A stretch of 64,000 nt of DNA from DASWLF01 sp963768765 (GCA_963768765.1 CAVYJK010000035.1:1-64000); one strand, 5' to 3'; shown: positions 1 to 9,759, counted from the first letter of the stretch. Notes: a model not told the origin generated them from the sequence alone. Translations and numbers: made by a program.

Positions 1-68
1 ATGGCAAGGTATCTGCGGGCTCCAGTTGCTTATTCCTTTCCACGTGCAGTCGATCAGACCAATAGGAC

Positions 69-105
69 CGTAGGGCGGGAAAGCGAAGCGCATCCCGCCT
101 TTCGC
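69..105. repeat. REP hairpin left of RAYT copy 1
   Basis: A GTAG head is followed by an imperfect palindrome with arms GGCGGGA and TCCCGCC. Its reverse complement recurs at about 699-732 on the other side of the transposase gene, so the RAYT is bracketed by inverted REPs. This is the usual arrangement for RAYT loci. The same element recurs in copy 2 at 1198-1234. Confidence 0.8.
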
Positions 106-106
106 A

Positions 107-634
107 TCATTCCATCTCCAGACGCCGAACGTCATCATCTGCCGCCCACTCAAGGTTATAAATACCGCATCGTACGTAACGGTGAAAGCTTGAATAAGGC
201 CAATCCGCAACCCTCGTCACGTGACCATGCTTTACCGGATTGTAGTGGATGTAATCCACGTGACGCTCATAATCACGCTCGTCGCGGATGACGTGTTCCC
301 AAAAACGTCGCTGCCAAATGCCTCGTTCTCCCTTCTTCAGGCGCCGCTCTGAAAGTCTTTCCCCTGGGGGAATTTGTGCGGCAAATCGCGCTTTTATATC
401 ATGCCAGCGCGTGGAGAAATCGGCGTCCCCGGAAGGCAACGTCCAGATACAATGCAGGTGATCGGGCAAAATGACGATGGCCTCGACAGTGAATGGTCGA
501 CGTTGGCGGGCCGCCATGAACGCCGCCCGTAGATCGTCAATGTGTTCGGTCAAGAGGTTCCGGCGGCGTTCCAGTAGCGTGACCGTGAAAAAGAACGTGC
601 CTCCTGGAACAATGGCGCGTATGTATTGGGGCAT
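107..634 (-). CDS. REP-associated tyrosine transposase (RAYT, Y1_Tnp/IS200-like), copy 1
   Basis: This 175-residue protein is a single-domain HUH endonuclease of the RAYT family, which in other bacteria nicks and may mobilise REP palindromes. The HUH motif is visible as D58-H59-L60-H61-C, and the presumed nucleophile is Tyr128 in the block DYIHYNPVKHG. Length and motif spacing are normal for RAYTs. It starts at an ATG with no good ribosome-binding site. REP hairpins with GTAG heads flank it on both sides in inverted orientation. It is the intact member of a duplicated pair; copy 2 at 1236-1764 is frameshifted. Related REPs recur elsewhere in the window. Activity is inferred from the family. 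Confidence 0.9.
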   Translation of the reverse strand: MPQYIRAIVPGGTFFFTVTLLERRRNLLTEHIDDLRAAFMAARQRRPFTVEAIVILPDHLHCIWTLPSGDADFSTRWHDIKARFAAQIPPGERLSERRLKKGERGIWQRRFWEHVIRDERDYERHVDYIHYNPVKHGHVTRVADWPYSSFHRYVRCGIYNLEWAADDDVRRLEME

Positions 635-660
635 GATTTTAGTTTAACCCCAATTGCTGA

Positions 661-735
661 AGGCGGGATGCGTTTCACTATTCCCGCCTACGGCTACTAA
701 AGGCGGGATGCGCTTCGCTTTCCCGCCCTACGGGA
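661..735. repeat. Two REP hairpins right of RAYT copy 1
   Basis: Two palindromes beginning AGGCGGGATGCG and ending in CCCGCC lie at 661-689 and 699-733. The second is an exact reverse complement of the left REP at 69-105. The counterparts in copy 2 are at about 1791-1863; the first of them has lost one base. Confidence 0.75.
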
Positions 736-843
736 GTTTTCAAAATAATTATATTACAAAAATCAGTCGCTTCAAGATAACCGCTATTTATTGGCGCTTT
801 AAGCCCAACAAAGAGTAGTTAATATTTCTTATATATCCGCTCA

Positions 844-1194
844 CCCTACCCTTCCTTCGCAAGCACCGCGGCAAAGAAGGCGTCCAGATCGTGTTCGGCC
901 GGGGAGGTGCGGAAGAACCCCGGGGGCTGGACCAGGGACCGGGCCGCGGGCGGCAGCCGGCTGGGGTCGGTGGCCAGATGAAATTCCGGCTGCGCCGCCA
1001 GGAAGGCGCCGATCACCTCTTCGTTTTCCGCCGGCTCTGAGGTGCAGGTGATATAGAGCAGCTGGCCCCCCGGTTTCAAAGCTCCGGCCGCGGCCTTCAG
1101 CATGGCCAGCTGGCGGGGCGGGAAGGCGGCCAGGTCCGCTTCGGAGACGCGGCCTTTAATTTCCGGGTGCCGCCGGATGATGCCCAGGGAAGAG
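844..1194 (-). pseudogene. rsmB 3'-end fragment from the tandem duplication
   Basis: This stretch encodes the last ~116 residues of the RsmB-like methyltransferase found whole at 1975-3354, starting inside the SSLGIIRRHPE block. The frame is still open and ends at the same stop codon. It carries about six substitutions, for example CTSEPAENE where the full gene has CTPEPAENE. It lacks the NusB domain, the SAM-binding motif and the catalytic cysteine, so it cannot act as a methyltransferase. It is a by-product of the duplication. Confidence 0.85.
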
Positions 1195-1235
1195 GACCGT
1201 AGGGCGGGAAAGCGAAGCGCATCCCGCCTTTCGCA

Positions 1236-1764
1236 TCACTCCATCTCCAGACGCCGAACGTCATCATCTGCCGCCCACTCAAGGTTATAAATACCGCATC
1301 GTACGTAATGGTGAAAGCTTGAATAACGCCAATCCGCAACCCTCATCACATGACCATGCTTTACTGGATTGTAGTGGATGTAATCCACGTGATGCTCATA
1401 ATCGCGCTCGTCGCGGATGACGTGTTCCCAAAAACGCCGTCTGCCAAATGCCTCGTTCTCCCTTCTTCAGGCGCCGCTCTGAAAGTCTTTCCCCTGGGGG
1501 AATTTGTGCGGCAAATCGTGCCTTTATATCATGCCAGCGCGCGGAGAAATCAGCGTCCCCGGAAGGCAACGTCCAGATACAATGCAGGTGATCGGGCAAA
1601 ATGACGATGGCCTCGACCGTGAATGGTCTACGTTGGCGGGCCGCCATGAACGCCGACCGTAGATGGTCAAGGTGTTCGGTCAAGAGGTTCCGGCGGCGTT
1701 CCAGTAGCGTGACCGTGAAAAAGAACGTGCCTCCTGGAACAATGGCGCGTATGTATTGGGGCAT
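1236..1764 (-). pseudogene. RAYT transposase copy 2, frameshifted
   Basis: This second RAYT copy is nearly identical to 107-634 over the first ~108 residues and keeps the HUH motif. One extra base near 1440 (aaaaacgccgtctgcc against aaaaacgtcgctgcc in copy 1) shifts the frame just after GERGIWQ. The open frame (1396-1764) then ends after 122 residues, so the conserved DYIHYNPVKHG block with the catalytic tyrosine is lost from the product. The rest of the gene is still present out of frame down to 1236. It sits directly downstream of the complete rsmB, the presumed original insertion site. Confidence 0.85.
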
Positions 1765-1974
1765 AATTTTAGTTTAACCCCAATTGCTGAAGGCGGGATG
1801 CGTTTCATATTCCCGCCTACGGCTACTAAAGGCGGGATGCGCTTCGCTTTCCCGCCCTACGGGAGTTTTCAAAATAATTATATTACAAAAATCAGTCGCT
1901 TCAAGATAACTGCTATTTATTCGCGCTTTAAGCCCAACAAAGAGTAGTTAATATTTCTTATATATCCTCTCGCC

Positions 1975-3354
1975 CTACCCTTCCTTCGCCAGGACCGCGG
2001 CAAAGAAGGCGTCCAGATCGTGTTCGGCCGGGGAGGTGCGGAAGAACCCCGGGGGCTGGACCAGGGACCGGGCCGCGGGCGGCAGCCGGTCGGGGTCGGT
2101 GGCCAGGCGAAATTCCGGGTGGGCGGCCAGGAAGGCGCCGATCACCTCTTCGTTTTCCGCGGGCTCGGGGGTGCAGGTGATATAGAGCAGCTGGCCCCCC
2201 GGTTTCAAAGCCCCGGCCGCGGCCTTCAGCATGGCCAGCTGGCGGGGTGGGAAGGCGGCCAGGTCTCCTTCGGAGAGCCGGCCTTTGATTTCCGGATGGC
2301 GCCGGATGATGCCCAGGGAAGAGCACGGGGCGTCCACCGCCGCGGCGTCCATCACCTCCGGCTTACAGGGCAAGGCGGAGGCGGCGTCGGCCACCAGGGG
2401 CCGGGCCGCCGCGGCCCCCAGGCGCGCCAGGTTGAGCTTGAGTTCCTTGAGGCGGCCAAGGTGGTGGTCCACCGCCAGGATCAGGCCCTGGTTGGTCATC
2501 AAGGCCGCCAGGTGGCTGGTTTTGCCGCCCCGGCCGGCGCCGATTTCCATAAGGCGCGCCCCCGGCGCCACGGGCAGCAAATGGCTTACCAGTTGGGCGC
2601 CCTCGTCCTGGAAGAGCCACAGGCCTTCCCGGAATGAAGGCAGCTCCAGGGGGGGCGAGCTCAGGGCCAGCAGGTGCAGGCCTTCCGGGGAGAAGCGGCA
2701 GGCCGCGGCCTCCACCCCTTCCCGGGCCAGGCGCGCCGCCAGGCTGGCGGCATCGGTCTTCAGGGTGTTGACCCGGATGGTCAGGGGCGGGATCAGGTTG
2801 TTGGCGCGCAACCGGGCCCGGGTCTCCTCAAAGCCGTAGCGGTTCAGCCACCGGGCCACCAGCCAGGCCGGGTGCGAGTACTCCAGGCTCAGGGACTGAA
2901 CCGCGTCGGCTCCCGGGGGCGGGATGGGAGGCGGCCCCTCGGCGGCCAGCCGGCGCAGCACCGCGTTGATGTAGCCGGCGTGGGCCCGGGGCAGGCGCCG
3001 GGCCCTGGCTTGTTTGCCGGCCTCGTGCACCGCGGCCCTATCCGGCACCTTATCCAGCATCAGGAGCTGGAAGGCCCCCAGGCGCAGGATCTCATGGACC
3101 AGGGGGTGCAACTTTCTTAAAGGAATATCCGAGACCTGGGAAAGAACGTAATCCAACCGGATTTCCCAGCGCTTCACTCCCTGGACCAGCTCCAGGAGCA
3201 GGGCCCGCTCCGGCCGGGGGAGTTGGGGATGGCGCTTAAAGGTGGCGGCCAGAAGGTCTTCCACCGAGCGACCCTGTCGCCGGGCCGCGGCCAGAATATC
3301 CAGGGCCAGGTCCCGGGCGCCGGGCAGTTTTGGGGTTTGGAGGCTGGGGGCCAC
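1975..3354 (-). CDS. rsmB: 16S rRNA (cytosine-C5) methyltransferase, RsmB/Sun family
   Basis: The 459-residue product should methylate a cytosine of 16S rRNA with S-adenosylmethionine. The first ~140 residues form a NusB-like RNA-binding domain. A Rossmann methyltransferase domain follows, with the SAM-binding loop MEIGAGRGGKTSHLA, the catalytic motif VDAPCSSLG and the second-cysteine motif ITCTPEPAENE. That last motif is a slight departure from the usual TCS-x-x-P-x-ENE. The gene is the last of a leftward run def-fmt-DUF116-unknown-rsmB, an order known in Deltaproteobacteria. It starts 19 bp after the unknown gene. Its final 350 bp are duplicated downstream together with a RAYT. The family is clear; the exact target base is inferred. 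Confidence 0.93.
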   Translation of the reverse strand: MAPSLQTPKLPGARDLALDILAAARRQGRSVEDLLAATFKRHPQLPRPERALLLELVQGVKRWEIRLDYVLSQVSDIPLRKLHPLVHEILRLGAFQLLMLDKVPDRAAVHEAGKQARARRLPRAHAGYINAVLRRLAAEGPPPIPPPGADAVQSLSLEYSHPAWLVARWLNRYGFEETRARLRANNLIPPLTIRVNTLKTDAASLAARLAREGVEAAACRFSPEGLHLLALSSPPLELPSFREGLWLFQDEGAQLVSHLLPVAPGARLMEIGAGRGGKTSHLAALMTNQGLILAVDHHLGRLKELKLNLARLGAAAARPLVADAASALPCKPEVMDAAAVDAPCSSLGIIRRHPEIKGRLSEGDLAAFPPRQLAMLKAAAGALKPGGQLLYITCTPEPAENEEVIGAFLAAHPEFRLATDPDRLPPAARSLVQPPGFFRTSPAEHDLDAFFAAVLAKEG

Positions 3355-3373
3355 TAAGGGTATTTCCCGGGGA

Positions 3374-4033
3374 TCATTGCTGGGGCAAAACCTGACGCAG
3401 ATTCCCCTGCCGACGCTTCAGCTCCCCGGCGTCTTTCAGCGTCAAGATATAATTGTCATACCAGTTCTTGTTTACTTGCAGATACCTGCATAGGACCGGG
3501 CTCCAGGCAAACATATCGATGATATTTTTCTCCCAGGACTCCTTCTCGTAACGCCATAACAAAGGGTATTTCCGCAACTGGGTCGCCAGTGAGTCAAAGT
3601 AATCCAGGAGATACTCGGCAGCCGCATAGACTTGGTGATAGAGGGGATCATCTTCCCGGATATCCTTCCCGCCATAAAAGTAGGCTCTCAATTCCGGATT
3701 CTTGATGAAGATATCGTCAGAGGAGAGATTCTGGGTGGTTACGGTCCCGAAGACGTTGCTCTCCACCGAGTTTAAGGCATATTTGGTCTGCGTCACGATG
3801 ACCCTGTTTTGCAATACCAATAATATCAATGTAATACATACGGTGACAAAGGAAGCTATGGAAATAAGCAATTTTATCAGCTCAGAAATATGGATGGCCT
3901 CAAACTTCACCACATGACTCTGCCGTTTTCGCAAGACCAAAATCAAGGTAAAGAGCATGGCGGTCAATGAGGCCACAAAGAAAATTACCAGAATAAAGAT
4001 CTCGGAAAAACTTATGGGCGCGGGCAGACCCAT
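3374..4033 (-). CDS. Unknown two-TM membrane protein
   Basis: I do not recognise this 219-residue protein. It has two hydrophobic segments near the N terminus (about residues 10-30 and 52-74) joined by a basic loop. A cytoplasmic or periplasmic domain of ~140 residues follows, rich in Tyr, Trp and Asp and containing NPELRAYFYGGKD and LDYFDSLATQL. That layout suits a membrane-anchored sensor or scaffold, but nothing shows a catalytic site. It lies between the DUF116 gene and rsmB on the same strand. The 150-bp gap from the DUF116 gene and a visibly less GC-rich composition suggest a later insertion into the operon. Confidence 0.7.
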   Translation of the reverse strand: MGLPAPISFSEIFILVIFFVASLTAMLFTLILVLRKRQSHVVKFEAIHISELIKLLISIASFVTVCITLILLVLQNRVIVTQTKYALNSVESNVFGTVTTQNLSSDDIFIKNPELRAYFYGGKDIREDDPLYHQVYAAAEYLLDYFDSLATQLRKYPLLWRYEKESWEKNIIDMFAWSPVLCRYLQVNKNWYDNYILTLKDAGELKRRQGNLRQVLPQQ

Positions 4034-4190
4034 ATGGCTGTCTCCTCTCTGTCGCCTGATTTCTTAACTAGGGTGTTGACATCCCTATCTGAAGCTCCCT
4101 GATTTGTCAAGACCGGGGGCGGGGGGTTGGCAGGAAGTCACCGGACTCACCAGGGCTGGCGCCGGGAACGGAAATTGTTTCAGGTTTCGC

Positions 4191-5036
4191 TCAGTTGGGT
4201 GGTTCTGGCGGCTGACTCGGCGGGGCGGTTGGCTGTCGGGGGACGGCAGACGGCAGCAAGAAGGTCTTCAAGGCCTCTTCCACCCGTTCCAGGTCCACCA
4301 GGGTGTCGTAGCAGGGGCCGTGGGGCCGGTGGTTGATGACCCCGAAGATCGGCAGGGGGTAGCTGTCCTGAATGCCGCTGGAGAGGTCGCGCTCACAGGC
4401 CACCGCGATGATGAGTTGGGGGCGGCGCTCCACCACGATGCGCCGGGCCAGGGTGCCGCCGGTGGCCACCGCCAGCCCCACCCCGTACTTTTCCGAGAGC
4501 TCCACCAGCCCGGTGATGGGGCACTTGCCGCAGCGTTTGCAATTCACCGTGCTGCCGGTGATGCGGAACTGGCATTCGTGGAACTGCAGGCAGTGGGGCA
4601 TCAGCAGCAGCAGCTTGTCCGCGGTGGCGCGGGGGTGCTGCGCCAGGACCAGCTGGTTGTTGATTTCGATGAAGGAATGGCGCACCCGGTCCTTGGAGAC
4701 GCCGCAGAGTTTGCCCACGCCGCTCATCAGGGGCAACAGCAGCTTGATGACCACGCCCCGAAGTTTCTTGGAGAAGAACAGGTCCCGGCCCAGGACCACC
4801 GTGAGGGCCAGCAAGACCAGACCGCCGCCCACCAAGAGCAACAGGACCGCGAAGACGATCCCCAGGATCAGCGGCAAATCGCGGTGGATGTGGGTGAGCC
4901 CCACATAGGGGACGTACCAGAGGACTCCCAGGATGATGGTCAAAAGCACGCAGGTGACCGCCAGCAGGCCCAGGAAGATGCGCTTTTGGGGGCGGATGGA
5001 ATTGCCGCCGTTCATGATTTTTTCAGGCTCACCCAT
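4191..5036 (-). CDS. DUF116 membrane-anchored cysteine protein
   Basis: This 281-residue protein has two N-terminal membrane segments (about residues 20-42 and 55-82), then a DUF116 domain. Conserved cysteines are visible in MPHCLQFHECQ, NCKRCGKCPITG and VACERDL. They suggest a bound metal or Fe-S cluster, but the function of DUF116 is not established. It begins 9 bp after the fmt stop codon and shares the leftward operon with def, fmt and rsmB. In other Deltaproteobacteria DUF116 occupies the same place, which hints at a role near translation initiation or ribosome maturation. The C terminus is Pro-rich. Confidence 0.85.
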   Translation of the reverse strand: MGEPEKIMNGGNSIRPQKRIFLGLLAVTCVLLTIILGVLWYVPYVGLTHIHRDLPLILGIVFAVLLLLVGGGLVLLALTVVLGRDLFFSKKLRGVVIKLLLPLMSGVGKLCGVSKDRVRHSFIEINNQLVLAQHPRATADKLLLLMPHCLQFHECQFRITGSTVNCKRCGKCPITGLVELSEKYGVGLAVATGGTLARRIVVERRPQLIIAVACERDLSSGIQDSYPLPIFGVINHRPHGPCYDTLVDLERVEEALKTFLLPSAVPRQPTAPPSQPPEPPN

Positions 5037-5045
5037 AAGGCTGCC

Positions 5046-5990
5046 CTACTCCAGCACCTGCTTGACCAGGGGGTGCCCTCTCAAGAATTCCGGGGCCGGC
5101 AGGCGCTTGTGGCCGGCCAGCTGCATCTCTTTCACCGTAATGCTCCCCTCGCCGCAGGCAATTTCCAGCCCCTGGGGAGTGACTCTGAGCACCGTGCCCG
5201 GAGGCGCCAGACGCCCCTGGGACTTTTTTACCAGGGCTCCGAACAGTTTCAACCCCCGGCCCCGCCACCGGGCATAAGCCCCCGGCCTGGGGTCCAGGCC
5301 GCGGATCCACCCGGAGACCTCCGGGGCCGGCAGCTGCCAGTTAAGGCGCCGCATCTCCGGAGTGATGGGCGGCGCATAGGTTATCCCTTCCTGGGGCTGG
5401 GGCTGCTTGACGGCTTCCCCGCGGCGCAGCAGGTCCAGGGCCTGGACCAAAAGGGCCGCCCCCCGCTCCGAGAGCTTGCGGTACAGGGTGCCGGCATCGT
5501 CCTCTGCGTTGATGGGCACCCGTTCCTGCAGGAAGATGGGGCCGCTGTCCACTTCGTACTGCACCCACTGAATGGTGACCCCGGTTTCCCGTTCCCCTTT
5601 GATCAGGGCCCAATTGATGGGGGCCGAGCCCCGGTACCGGGGCAGCAGCGAGGCGTGCACATTGAGAAAGCCCGCGGACGGCAGGGCCAGGATCTCGTGG
5701 GTGAGGATCCGGCCATAGGCCACCACGATCATCAGCTCCGGGGCATAGGAGGCCAGGCGCCGGAGCAGTTCCGGGTCTTTGAGGCGCTGGGGCTGCAGCA
5801 CCGGCACTCTCCAGGCCAGGGCCAGCTCTTTCACCGGCGAGGGGCTCACCACCTGGCCCCGCCCCCGGGGCCGATCCGGTTGGGTCACCACCGCGACCAC
5901 GTCCTCCCCGCTGGTGAGCAATGCCTCCAGGGAAGGCAGGGCAAACTGGGGCGTGCCCAGGAAGATCAACCGCCAGGGACCTTCTTTCAC
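5046..5990 (-). CDS. fmt: Methionyl-tRNA formyltransferase
   Basis: The 314-residue enzyme formylates Met-tRNA(fMet) using 10-formyltetrahydrofolate, making the initiator tRNA. The N-terminal catalytic domain begins FLGTPQFALPSLEAL. It contains the signature LNVHASLLPRYRGSAPINWA, with the catalytic Asn and His, and the downstream Asp in VDSGPIF. The C-terminal OB-like tRNA-binding domain runs from about residue 205. Length is normal. The start codon overlaps the def stop by 4 bp (ATGA), showing translational coupling with def. Confidence 0.97.
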   Translation of the reverse strand: MKEGPWRLIFLGTPQFALPSLEALLTSGEDVVAVVTQPDRPRGRGQVVSPSPVKELALAWRVPVLQPQRLKDPELLRRLASYAPELMIVVAYGRILTHEILALPSAGFLNVHASLLPRYRGSAPINWALIKGERETGVTIQWVQYEVDSGPIFLQERVPINAEDDAGTLYRKLSERGAALLVQALDLLRRGEAVKQPQPQEGITYAPPITPEMRRLNWQLPAPEVSGWIRGLDPRPGAYARWRGRGLKLFGALVKKSQGRLAPPGTVLRVTPQGLEIACGEGSITVKEMQLAGHKRLPAPEFLRGHPLVKQVLE

Positions 5991-6496
5991 CGGGCCGCCG
6001 CCTGTTTCTTGAGCCGTCTTAAATAAAGTCCCCTTTTCAGCCGGCTGATCCGGTCGATAAACAGAACGCCGTCCAGATGATCGACTTCATGCTGGATTAC
6101 TACCGCCAGCAGTCCCTCCCCCGTCATTTCCACGGGTTTGCCTTCCCGGTCCAGCCCCCTGACCCTGACCCGGGCGTGACGCCTCACTTCCGCGGAGAAA
6201 TCAGCCACCGACAGGCAGCCCTCTTCGCGGATGATCTGCCCTTCAACGGCGGTAATACACGGGTTGAGGATCACCTTCAGGTCCCGGGGGCCTCCCTCCC
6301 GGTGGGAGACGTCAAACACGATGAGGCGCTGCAGGACCCCCACCTGGTTGGCCGCCAGCCCCAAACCCGGCGCGGCGTACATGGTTTCGGCCATGTCGTC
6401 GATAAGCCGCTGCAGCTCTCCGTTGATCTCGGAGATTTCCTCGGCTTTCTCCCTTAAGACCAGGTCCGGCAACTTGCGAATCGGTATAACCGCCAT
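5987..6496 (-). CDS. def: Peptide deformylase
   Basis: The 169-residue metalloenzyme removes the formyl group from nascent proteins, undoing the action of fmt next door. All three family motifs are visible: GLGLAANQ, EGCLS (metal-binding Cys) and QHEVDH (HExxH with two metal-binding His). It is the first gene of the leftward operon def-fmt-DUF116-unknown-rsmB. The C-terminal tail is basic. The upstream region (6497-6560) is AT-rich and probably holds the operon promoter, though I see no convincing -35/-10 pair. Confidence 0.97.
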   Translation of the reverse strand: MAVIPIRKLPDLVLREKAEEISEINGELQRLIDDMAETMYAAPGLGLAANQVGVLQRLIVFDVSHREGGPRDLKVILNPCITAVEGQIIREEGCLSVADFSAEVRRHARVRVRGLDREGKPVEMTGEGLLAVVIQHEVDHLDGVLFIDRISRLKRGLYLRRLKKQAAAR

Positions 6497-6908
6497 CTTG
6501 GATATCTAATGGAAAACTTTCCCCAAAATTTATTATTACTATTGATTTTAAGCCATTTCGGAGGAATTTTCAAGGACTGCTACTTTGAGGTGGGAAAATT
6601 GTAGCGAGGTTTGAGATGAGTTGTGCAGGTTAGGGGGCGGACCCTGAAAGTTAAAACTGGATCGCCCTGCTTCTGAGGCAGCCGATTCAGGTTGCCCTAA
6701 AAGGACTGGCCGCCCCGGTTCTGACGCCAAGGGGTTTGCTCACCATTTAATTTCAGCGCGTCAACCAGCGGCGATTGCGCCGGGTACAAAGGGCCTGCCG
6801 GCGAATCCACCGCAGTAAAAGGATAGCGTAGTAGGTGAACCTGATTTCTTAATCGTCTCAGGTCCCGTTGAGCCCTGAGGTTTACTGGAGAGAGCGCCAT
6901 AGCCATAA
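6497..6908. other. Intergenic region between def and the ZraP-like gene
   Basis: The def-proximal 80 bp are AT-rich (promoter-like). The remainder holds only short reading frames without ribosome-binding sites or recognisable similarity. I see no RNA gene. Confidence 0.5.
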
Positions 6909-6936
6909 TGGGAGGGGGTCAATCGGCCCCCTCCCA
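6909..6936 (-). terminator. Possible terminator after the ZraP-like gene
   Basis: A stem GGGAGGGGG...CCCCCTCCC with an 8-base loop lies just downstream of the stop codon at 6953. It is followed by ATTAT rather than a clean T-run, so this is a weak call. Confidence 0.4.
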
Positions 6937-6952
6937 GCTTTTGGGTGAGAGG

Positions 6953-7417
6953 TTACATGGCACCGGGACCCATGCCGCCACCGGGACCCATGTCCCCGCC
7001 GTGACCCATGCCCCCGTGATGGCCCATGCCCCCGCCGGGACCGAAACCACAACCCCAGCCGTGGCCAAATCCGGCGTTGGGGGCAATCTTATGTGCTTCA
7101 AACCGGAAGGCCACCGCCTTCTCCTGCAGCTGACCCCGGAGGGCGTTGACTTCCTTCTGCTTGGCCAGGATCTGGTTCTGATCGGGCTTCTCGGCGCGCC
7201 ACAGATCCCTCAGCTCCGCCCGCTTGACCCACATCTGCTTGCGCACGGACGCCGTGTCGTTCCGGAACTTCTCCTTGAGGTCGAACAGCTGCCCGACTTG
7301 CGCCGGGGTGAGATTCATGCGGCCAGGTCCCATGGGACCGGCCCAGGAAGACGCGGCCAGCCCCAGGGTCAACACCAGGGCCAGCATTACCGCCAGCGAC
7401 ATCTTACTTTTGCTCAT
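6953..7417 (-). CDS. Periplasmic CpxP/Spy/ZraP-like protein
   Basis: This 154-residue protein has a signal peptide of ~26 residues ending near SWAG, then a helical domain with the family signature LTPAQVGQLFDLKEKF. Relatives are periplasmic chaperones or metal-responsive proteins such as Spy, CpxP and ZraP. Residues 115-154 form a Gly/His/Met-rich tail with repeats like GHGGDMGPGGGMGP, which could bind zinc, copper or nickel. The gene stands alone, with no sensor kinase beside it. A ribosome-binding site (GAGGAG) lies before the start. Metal binding is inferred from composition only. Confidence 0.8.
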   Translation of the reverse strand: MSKSKMSLAVMLALVLTLGLAASSWAGPMGPGRMNLTPAQVGQLFDLKEKFRNDTASVRKQMWVKRAELRDLWRAEKPDQNQILAKQKEVNALRGQLQEKAVAFRFEAHKIAPNAGFGHGWGCGFGPGGGMGHHGGMGHGGDMGPGGGMGPGAM

Positions 7418-7590
7418 TCAACTATCTCCTCTGTCTTTTGCTTAATTGGTGAGGCCCGTGTTTCGGGCTTTACTTTATAAACCCCAAAACCCTCCCAACC
7501 CGGCGCGGGGTGCGGAAGAAAATTTGGGGAAAATTTTGAGGGGAGGGGGTAAGAGCCGTGGGCCCTTAGTCTCCTCCCCCAACCATTTCA

Positions 7591-9021
<1,431 letters not shown>

Positions 9022-9384
9022 GGTCTCTTCCTTGGGGGCCGTCTTGGAGTATGACTGCGGAGGCGCATGCGGAGGGAATGGCGTACCGTCACGGCCATCC
9101 ATTATGCCCGGCTATATTGTTATATCGCATGGTCTCAGGGCCTGTCAAACCGGCCGGGTTGGCAGGTCTGTCCCCAAGTTGCCTTCCAGCAGCCTTATTT
9201 TTTGTGGCCCCAGACATTTAAATGAAAATGGAGCGCCGGCGCCCTCGCCGACACCCCTTTCGTAATACTATATTATTTTAATGATTACAGTTTGTTATGA
9301 CGCCGCAAAGTCTTCATACGTTCTAAAAGTTAGCATCTTAAAGCCTCGCCCTGATAGGACCGATAAATCAGCCAGGATAATCTC

Positions 9385-9507
9385 ATGGCCCATTTTTACC
9401 TCGGGTTTTTGCTGGGAGTGCCCCTGGGAATTTTGCTGGCTTCCCTGTGCCTGCGGATAGGGCGAGCGGCCTGCCCCGGCCCGCAAAAAGCGTCACCCCG
9501 CCCCTGA
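9385..9507 (+). CDS. Possible 40-residue single-TM small protein
   Basis: A short frame starts MAHFYLGFLLGVPLGILLAS and ends after 40 codons. It has one hydrophobic segment (about residues 4-23), then a basic Cys-containing tail. AGGA lies 8-9 bases upstream of the ATG. It sits in a 738-bp gap otherwise without genes. It resembles small membrane proteins in general, with no family recognised. It could be chance. Confidence 0.35.
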   Translation: MAHFYLGFLLGVPLGILLASLCLRIGRAACPGPQKASPRP

Positions 9508-9545
9508 ACCCACCTGAGGATCTGAAAACCCTGACCTGATTTGAG

Positions 9546-9669
9546 GCCATTTCAAAACAGGTTTATCCTGTCACCCTGAGCGCAGCGAAGGATCTAACTC
9601 TTTGGAAGGACTGGATTCTTCGCTGCGCTCAGAATGACATTTTTCTGTGAAGGTAGGTTTTGAAATGGC
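9546..9669. repeat. MITE-like element, TCATTCTGAGCG family
   Basis: This 124-bp element has perfect 13-bp terminal inverted repeats (GCCATTTCAAAAC / GTTTTGAAATGGC). Inside are inverted cores TCACCCTGAGCGCAGCGAAG and its complement-like partner. A second full copy is at 28310-28428, and partial copies lie at 10828, 13692, 50294 and 60030. It has no coding capacity. Confidence 0.8.
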
Positions 9670-9759
9670 TTGTTGCCATATTGCTGGGGGCCGCATAGAG
9701 AAGCCGGATCGTCCGTCTGCGGCACCGGGGGAAGGCTTTAGAGTGGCAATTATCGGGAC

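Larger units (their letters stand above)
64..2323. repeat. Head-to-tail duplication (about 1129 bp unit): RAYT plus rsmB 3' end
   Basis: Two copies of the same unit lie side by side, roughly 64-1194 and 1193-2323, at a constant offset of 1129 bp. Each unit holds a REP hairpin, a leftward RAYT gene, more REP hairpins, an AT-richer spacer and the last ~350 bp of rsmB. Homology stops at the join 'gggaagag/gaccgt' near 1194, while the second copy runs on into full rsmB. The copies have diverged: about 6 of 116 residues differ in the rsmB part, and there are compensating 1-bp indels near 1440 and 1807. The event is therefore not brand new. Confidence 0.9.

Noticed and set aside
4104..6026. 640-residue open frame on the plus strand
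   Set aside because: It lies antisense to DUF116, fmt and def, is rich in Gln/Gly/Arg/His, and has no recognisable domain. It is a shadow of GC-rich coding sequence.
6697..6906. 69-residue frame on the minus strand
   Set aside because: It has no ribosome-binding site, no recognisable domain, and ends in spacer.
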